From Zygnema cylindricum (taxonomy: Eukaryota > Streptophyta > Zygnematophyceae > Zygnematales > Zygnemataceae), in contig JBBHKE010001764.1 in the NCBI GenBank assembly GCA_037447655.1, positions 370,737 through 434,736 on the forward strand: a stretch of DNA of 64,000 nt, in the 5' to 3' direction. Position numbers and translations under genes: made by a program. Below are positions 58,230 to 64,000 of this stretch, in pieces. Position 1 is the first letter of the stretch. Each line of letters starts with the position of its first letter. The notes beneath the pieces were generated by a model. The model saw only the letters and a list, made by a program, of their open reading frames with translations. It was not told the DNA's origin and did no database searches.

Positions 58230-59700
58230 TTGGGTCAGTCACTTATCGCGAATGAACATCTAGCTTTTGCACAAGCAATGGAAGCGATAACGATTAAAGG
58301 TTTAGAAAACCCTAAATGGAAATTTGGCTGTAATCTCTCTCAATCTGAACATGATCTACTGAACAAAGTCATTCTCCAGAATATCGACTCTTTTGCTTTC
58401 TCTATGAACGATCTTAGTCACCATACCACCTATAAAATGTTTATAGATCTCGAAGACGATCGTCCCATTTTCAAGCCAAAACACACCTTATCCAAGACAA
58501 AATGGGAATTAGTGGACCAACGTTGCGCTGAATTGGAGAAAGTTGGCCTCATTTATCGGTCGGACTCTACTTTTGCAACACCCACTGTCATGCCCCGAAA
58601 AAATGATGCCGAAAGAAAATTTACTGATCGCTGAATGTGCAGCGATTATCGTGAACTCAATGTTAAAACTATGTAAGATTGACATCCGATTCCATTTGCC
58701 GAAGAAATATTTGATCATGTAGGGGGCGCTAAATATTTTAGTATTCTTGATTTGCGACAAGGTTTTAACCAGATTGAAATAGAGGAAAAAGATAGGCATA
58801 AAACCGCCTTTTGGGGTAGTGATGGTTGTTGGGAATGGTGCGTGATACCTTTTGGACTTAAAAACGACCCCGCAGTTTTTCAAAAAGTAATGGATTCATT
58901 TTGAAGTGGTTGTAAGTTTGCGCGATGTTACATTGATGACCTAATTATCGCATCTGCCACAATCGAGGATGAAGCAACTCATATCGAATGGGTCCTGACT
59001 GAACTGAAAAAGGTTGGATTAAAATGTCATCCAGCTAAATGTACTTTCGGGTCCGAGGGTGTGCGTTACCTTGGACATTTCATTTCCTTCAAGGGAATCA
59101 CACCACTTGAAGCAAAATCGAGGCTATCAGCAAACTACCAACCCCCGCGGATCTCACAAGTCTTCGAGCCTTTCTGGGACTAACTAATTATTATCGCAGG
59201 TTTGTCCCTAGTTTCAGCACTATCGCGTCACCATTAAACGATCTGCTCAAGAAAGAGGTTCCTTTTGTATGGGGACCTGAGGTCCCTTTTGTATGGGGAC
59301 CTGATCAGATTTTAAGTTTTCAGAAGTTGAAAGATGCCCTCTGTAGTGCTCCCATCCTCCGACCTCCTAATCACAAATTACCTTTCTACATACAAACAGA
59401 CTTTGGAAAGCTTAGCATTGCGACCATCTTAACTCAGCGAGAACTAACAGGAGAAGAATAAGCGGAAGAAATAATCGTACAGAGTCAAATTACACTAGTT
59501 ATAAAGAAGAATGTCTTGCAGCAGTTTGGGGTATTGTACACTTTCGTCACTACCTTTACGGAAAACCGTTTACACTCCTAACCCACCACCAACCTTTACA
59601 TTGGCTGATGACAAACGATAAATCGTCAGGAAAATTAGCGCGATGGGCATTAATTTTACAAGAATACGATGTGAAGATAATTTACCCTAGGATTACTTAG
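58230..59700 (+). pseudogene. Gypsy reverse transcriptase and RNase H
   Basis: KMFIDLEDDRPIFKPKHTLS opens the RT (58436). HPIPFAEEIFDHVGGAKYFS and LDLRQGFNQIEIEEKDRHKT follow (58680-58800; first catalytic Asp), then the active-site YIDDLII (about 58929-58949) and VRYLGHFISFKGI (59060-59100), all with intervening stops (for example after KFTDR and MDSF). RNase H is only recognisable in fragments: YYRRF and PFVWGP, then QTDFGKLSIATILTQREL (about 59395-59450) and the HQPLHWL element (59588). A 23-base stretch, 'ggtnccttttgtatggggacctga', is repeated in tandem at 59258-59304. Confidence 0.85.
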
Positions 59701-59946
59701 TCTGAATTTAAACGGCATTTCCCGAAATCCTCTGCCATGGACCACAGACAACGGGGTCCGGCAAGACTTTGATGACGATGACGTAGCGACAATCTCAGCA
59801 GGGTTTTATATTACACATTCCTTAGCCTCGCTGCCCAACTCCCGTTCTGCCCCAGATCTATGGCGGGACGGAGCACTAATTCTTTTCCTCTCCTCACAAA
59901 CTTTCCGACCGGGCACTACATCTAAAGAGGAGGAAAGAGTAAAGAA

Positions 59947-61101
59947 ATGAGCTTCAAATTATCTGTGGTTAGGTGGATCGCTAGTTCGATTGTTAGCGAC
60001 GGTAGTCATAGACACGTGCCTCGTCCTACGGAGCGTCTCTCGCTGATCGAACAATTTCACACTAAGCTTGGTCACTATGGGACCAAACGCACCTTAATCC
60101 TGCTGCAGGGACGCTATTGGTGGTATGGGATGCAATCTGATGTCGCATCGGTATTGCACAAGTGTGCAATATGTGATCTTCTGCGTACCTCTTTCAGCAA
60201 CCGGCAGACTACCCTCCAACCGCTACCTATCACGGGGTTATTTTACCGCTGGTTTGGCAGATCCCTTTCCCATATTTCGGAGGGGGAAACAATATATAAT
60301 GATCATGATTGAAAATTTTAGCAAATGGGTTGAAGTAGTGGCGTTACCACACAAAACGGCAAAGCTCACCACCGGAGCTTTTAAAGAACATGACTTTATG
60401 AGATACGGGGCTTCAGCCGAAGTCCTCACAGATCAAGAGACAGAATTCCGCGGGGAATTCCAAAAAATGTTAGATAATGCGCTCATAGACCACCGTCGAA
60501 CCAGCCGAGATCATCCACATGCTGATGGATTGGCGGAACGAGCAGTTCAAACTTTCAAGCGAGCATTACGCAAGCACTGCTTGGAGAATCATATTACAGT
60601 ATGGGACGAGTCCCTTGGTTACATTACCATGGGATATCTTACGTCTCTACAGGCGAGCCTTGCTAATTTCAGTCTATACTATGTCTTATTTGGGCGTCAA
60701 CCCTTATTGGGTAGGAATATCCAGAAAGCTGCAAGCTTTCTGCTTCCCTTAATGTTTGACGGGGTTTTTCTGGAAGAACTTACTAATCGGGCGCTGTTTT
60801 TTTCCCGAGAGATGCCCATGGATCTTGACAACATGCAGATCGCTTAGAATCAAGATACTTTGCGCTTCGCCACGACACGCAACGGCAGTTACTGACCTCA
60901 ATAGAAGCCTTAGCGCGTGGGAGATTATGTCTATTTGCGACGACAATCCTTCGACACTTTGGACACCGATGTTTCAACCTACATTCTCCGTATTATCGAA
61001 GTGGACACGAATGGCATGCTGGGACTTCAACGAGCCGATACGCGAACTTTTCGGGAGCATGTGAAGAATTGTGCCCCATGTTATTTGCCGGATCTCTCTT
61101 A
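59947..61101 (+). pseudogene. Gypsy integrase
   Basis: The HHCC zinc site is FHTKLGHYGTKRT ... HKCAICD (about 60055-60175). In the next frame the core carries YIMIMIENFSKWVEVVALPH, VLTDQETEF (catalytic Asp) and GLAERAVQTFKRAL (catalytic Glu) within 60125-60847. The C-terminal GDYVYLRRQSF and LGLQRADTRTFREHVKN block (60917-61101) is the usual gypsy integrase tail; no chromodomain is seen. Frameshifts separate the three parts. Confidence 0.85.
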
Positions 61102-61696
61102 GGATTTGGTTCCCATGCGCATGCCTATCACTGAGGCTACAGAATGCATACTCACACTGAGGCTACAGAATGCATACTTTGCAACTGGGCTGACGGAGAA
61201 ACTTCCATGCTCCTACGCGACCATTGCAACCAAGGATAACACATGGAGTGTTTGGTCCCTCCATTGACGGCGGTTCCAAACGGCCATTTGTTTTGTCACG
61301 GCTGCCGAGAGTTACCAATCGTATTAGCCAGCTCTTCGGCAGGCTAAAGAGCTGGGGGGGGAATAAACTGAGCCTCCTAGCTTCCTCTCTCACCCTACCT
61401 TTATTTTTCTTGTGATATGTTTATTTGTTGCTTGCTGCTTGTACAAATTTGTGTCGCAGATTTTCCCGATTTGTCCATGACTTTCTTGTTTATTTCTTTG
61501 TCATTTATCTTTCTGCTGGTTGTGTTGCGTGTTTATCATTTCCTTTGTCACATGCACGACAAGAAGATTACGCCTCTAAGAGATTTCAAAAGTCAACGCC
61601 TACTAGTTGGTAACATGTGTTGCGGCAATTGAAAGTTTCTCTCGATAGCGAGAGATGGAAATGGTGGGACCTGATTTTAAGTGTTGGGCAGAAGTT
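61102..61696. other. Gypsy 3' end and flank
   Basis: A 22-base segment ('gaggctacagaatgcatact' and neighbours) is repeated directly at about 61131-61177. The G run near 61352 is taken as polypurine tract; a 3' LTR should follow but could not be verified, and M1 begins at 61697. Confidence 0.4.
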
Positions 61697-61913
61697 CACC
61701 GTGAATCGCTATTAGTGTTAGTAATTTGTTCATCACTTAAAATATCTTTTCTCCGTACACACGTGTCCGATTTTAACATGGAGACCGCCGATGGGAAGGT
61801 GAGAATATTGGCTTTCAATGGCAACCGTCAGATCCATAATCCAACTAGCGTGCACGGATAAAAGATGTTTTAAGCGGCAAAAAAAACATTAACAATAATA
61901 GCGATACACGGTG
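61697..61913. mobile_element. MITE-like element, family M1
   Basis: Left end CACCGTGAATCGCTATTAGT, right end its complement with small changes, ending CACGGTG and followed by TA. 217 bases, non-coding. The internal 'tcacttaaaat' after the left repeat is shared with the other M1 copies. Confidence 0.8.
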
Positions 61914-62654
61914 TAGTGGACCGAGAGAAGAGCCTCATGTAATTTTAGTAGAGGATCCTCCAAACACGAGGCGATCTTCGTCATCAACAATGAAACTAGA
62001 GGAAGACTTAGAATATTATTTACTCTTAGGCTGAAGAACTGGAGGTAACTAGCGTGAGAGTGCACCAAAAATAAATGCACTCTCTCTGTATAAAGGTACT
62101 TTTTAATTTTACCTTTTAAGCGTGTCCTGTTGGAAACACCTGAGCTGTACCGGAGAAGATCCGTGTACAACATTGCTGAAAGAGAGACGCGTGGGACGAT
62201 TTCCGAGTCCATAGATGAGATAGGGTGGTAATAGTGGATTCGAACTTGGTACAATAGTGTGAAAGACAATGAGAGCACAACTATATCCTTTCCATCATCC
62301 AGATGCAATAATTGTCGTTGACTACTTGCGAGGAGCATAATGACGCAGCATGTTCTTTATGGTGTAAAGCCGAGTCAGTGAATGTATCTTAAATTGTGTG
62401 TGACATTAGTTCGTGTGCATACAATTAAATATTCATTTATGAGGAAATTGGGTGTTTGTATGTAGGTGGTACAAAACCCACTGTACGATGCGATGTTCTG
62501 ATTAGTTAATTAGGCAGTATGGTTAGCTAGGCGGTAGAAGACTATGTAAGTAAAAAACTCACTAGTAGGACTCGTCGCTCAAAAAAGAATTAAAAATGAG
62601 GTAGAAGAGCAAGAACCTTCGGTCATAAAATTGGAAGAGTTAGTGAATACATTA
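61914..62654. other. Intergenic, no gene seen
   Basis: A 149-codon minus-strand frame (62338-61889) overlaps the M1 end and has no recognisable motif. Nothing else is supported. Confidence 0.4.
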
Positions 62655-62854
62655 CACCGCGTGTTGCTATTAGCGTTAATGTTTTTTTTTTCACTTAAAA
62701 CTTCTTCTTTGAGTGCATACTTCTTCTCATTAGATTGTTCATCTGACCGTTGTGATGGAAAGTTACGATGCTCACCTTTTAATTGACGTTTCCCAATCTA
62801 AAATCGGACAAAAAACATGTTATGAAAACACTAACACTAATAGCCATACACAGT
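62655..62854. mobile_element. MITE-like element, family M1 (degenerate right end)
   Basis: Left end CACCGCGTGTTGCTATTAGC preceded by TA; right end 'ctaatagccatacacagt', mutated. About 200 bases, with internal 'tcacttaaaac' as in the sister copies. Confidence 0.72.
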
Positions 62855-63587
62855 CAAACTGATGCGCAACATGAATCCGAGGGAAGGAATGAACCAACAT
62901 TGTTGGTGAGGGGAAATAATCCCTCCAAACTAGCATCGCTTTTCCTAAGAGGAATAAGAATGAACTCGACAAACAAAGGACATGCTATTTTGTTATTAAT
63001 TTTGTGCCTGTTATATCTTTCAATGTTTTTTCTTGTTGGTTCTTTCGCTTTGTTCCCCCCTTGAGTTGTATCCACGTGCATTCGGTTTTCCAGTTTCGTC
63101 TTTGTCTTTTATTGTTTGTTCGCATATACTCAATGGTTTACCATAGTAATTTCTTAATAAAGTCTTTTCGCTTGAGGAATAAGGAGGGAAATTTGGTGTA
63201 TGCATCCTCAGCTCAGACTTGTGAGCCCTTAACTTTGAATGAAAAAGCATTAGCATTTAAAAAGAAGAATATATTAATGGAAGTTGTGAATGATGAGAAT
63301 GGCATCCATCATGAAAGGCCCTGACTTAAAAAACCTTCAAAAATCCTAAAAAACCCTTGTGACTCGGTAGTTACCAAAAAACAAGAACATTATAGGATGC
63401 AGGTTTGTAAAGACCCAAAATCAAAAAAAAAGACTGAGCCATTTACGTCTATAAGTAATACTTTTGCATTGCACCACTTCAAAGCTGTTTTACAAGTTGA
63501 TAACATGCATGGGAATTCGACTACATTTGGGATTAATGACATCAGCATATAAATGTACCGATGCAAGCTCACATCATCGGAAAACAA
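62855..63587. other. Intergenic, no gene supported
   Basis: Short hydrophobic frames only (63004-63324 on +, 63256-63020 on -), without family motifs. Confidence 0.4.
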
Positions 63588-63912
63588 TTGGACAATAATC
63601 GGACAATAACTGGTCAATAATTGGACAACAATTGGACAATAATCGGACAATAACTGGTCAATAATTGGATAATAATTTGGCAATAATTGGACATTATTGG
63701 ACAATAATCGGACAATGATTGGACAATAATTTGACAATAGTCGAACGATAATTGGATAATAATCAGTCGACAATTGGACAATAATCTGACAATAATATGG
63801 CATTAATTGGACAATAATTGGAAATAATTGGACAACAATTGAACAACAATTGAACAACAATCGAACAACAATCAGCCAATAATCTTCAAATAATCGAACA
63901 ATCGCCGGACAG
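63588..63912. repeat. Minisatellite with 11-bp period
   Basis: About 28-29 units of the type ATTGGACAATA, in tandem with an 11-base period. Near the left end a four-unit block (44 bases: attggac.., atcggac.., actggtc.., attggac..) is repeated twice, so a higher-order unit exists. One minus-strand frame reads through it as Ile/Val/Leu-rich repeats; this is a by-product of the repeat, not a gene. Confidence 0.9.
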
Positions 63913-64000
63913 GTATCGGGCAAGTAATTACAATGCTAAAATGTAGATAGTCCACTCTATTTGATTGTAGTCAACCGTCCGTGGATTTGGAATGCAATGG

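Larger units (their letters stand above)
54977..61355 (+). mobile_element. Ty3/gypsy retrotransposon with a cytosine methyltransferase domain, decayed
   Basis: Domain order: gag with two zinc knuckles, protease, C5-cytosine methyltransferase, reverse transcriptase, RNase H, integrase. RT ahead of integrase marks Ty3/gypsy. A run of eight G followed by AA (about 61351-61360) probably marks the polypurine tract. A similar G run at 57930-57937 lies inside pol. Flanking LTRs could not be matched. Stops and frameshifts occur throughout, and the protease/methyltransferase junction looks deleted. Copia-3 was inserted just upstream, probably within its 5' LTR or leader. Confidence 0.88.

Noticed and set aside
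61889-62338. 149-codon minus-strand frame
   Set aside because: Starts in unique DNA and ends within the M1 inverted repeat; no motif.
63570-63912. CRISPR-like array
   Set aside because: Units are contiguous 11-mers without spacers, and the genome is eukaryotic.
63390-63923. 177-codon frame of Ile/Val/Leu repeats
   Set aside because: Translation of the 11-bp minisatellite; a period not divisible by three yields a 33-base, 11-residue pseudo-repeat.

Overview
The window is nuclear DNA of a plant-type eukaryote, probably a streptophyte (charophyte) alga; this is an inference. The evidence is: spliceosomal GT-AG introns in every intact gene; a DUF212 (plant 'acid phosphatase/haloperoxidase-related') protein; retrotransposon primer-binding sites that match a plant-type initiator-Met tRNA; telobox-like TTTAGGG runs; and a Ty3/gypsy element carrying a cytosine-5 DNA methyltransferase domain, a combination reported from charophytes. 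The genus cannot be named from sequence alone.

Layout. 1-16.9 kb is the gene-bearing part: a 5-exon DUF212-family membrane protein on + (2772-7016) and a 12-exon type II membrane metallophosphoesterase on - (15374-9512), the two converging. 17.7-19.7 kb is a decayed hAT transposase. 21.2-24.0 kb and 40.3-42.9 kb are the two arms of a large inverted repeat. Each arm carries an intact, one-intron, secreted PstS-like phosphate-binding protein gene of 330 aa; the two proteins differ at 10 residues. The 16 kb between the arms is filled by two Ty1/copia elements on the - strand and by local duplications. 43-46 kb holds miniature inverted-repeat elements and one possible first exon. 47.25-53.63 kb is a complete-length but mutated Ty1/copia element with 1 kb LTRs and a 5-bp target duplication. 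It is followed by the decayed gypsy element (about 54.98-61.35 kb) with the methyltransferase domain between protease and reverse transcriptase. The right end has two more miniature elements and an 11-bp-period minisatellite.

Four genes look intact: DUF212, metallophosphoesterase and two PstS-like copies. Three of these concern phosphate or phosphoester handling in membranes or outside the cytosol, but they show no operon-like relation and the link may be chance. All transposon coding regions have stops, frameshifts or deletions.

Main points of interest: (1) the methyltransferase-bearing gypsy element; (2) two copia elements primed by the anticodon arm of tRNA-iMet, one with its gag start codon inside the primer-binding site and the other with its gag start codon inside the LTR, next to a third copia element that uses the normal tRNA 3' end; (3) five decaying tandem copies of an exon/intron boundary in the DUF212 gene; (4) the PstS inverted duplication; (5) a copia insertion whose empty site is preserved in a tandem copy close by.
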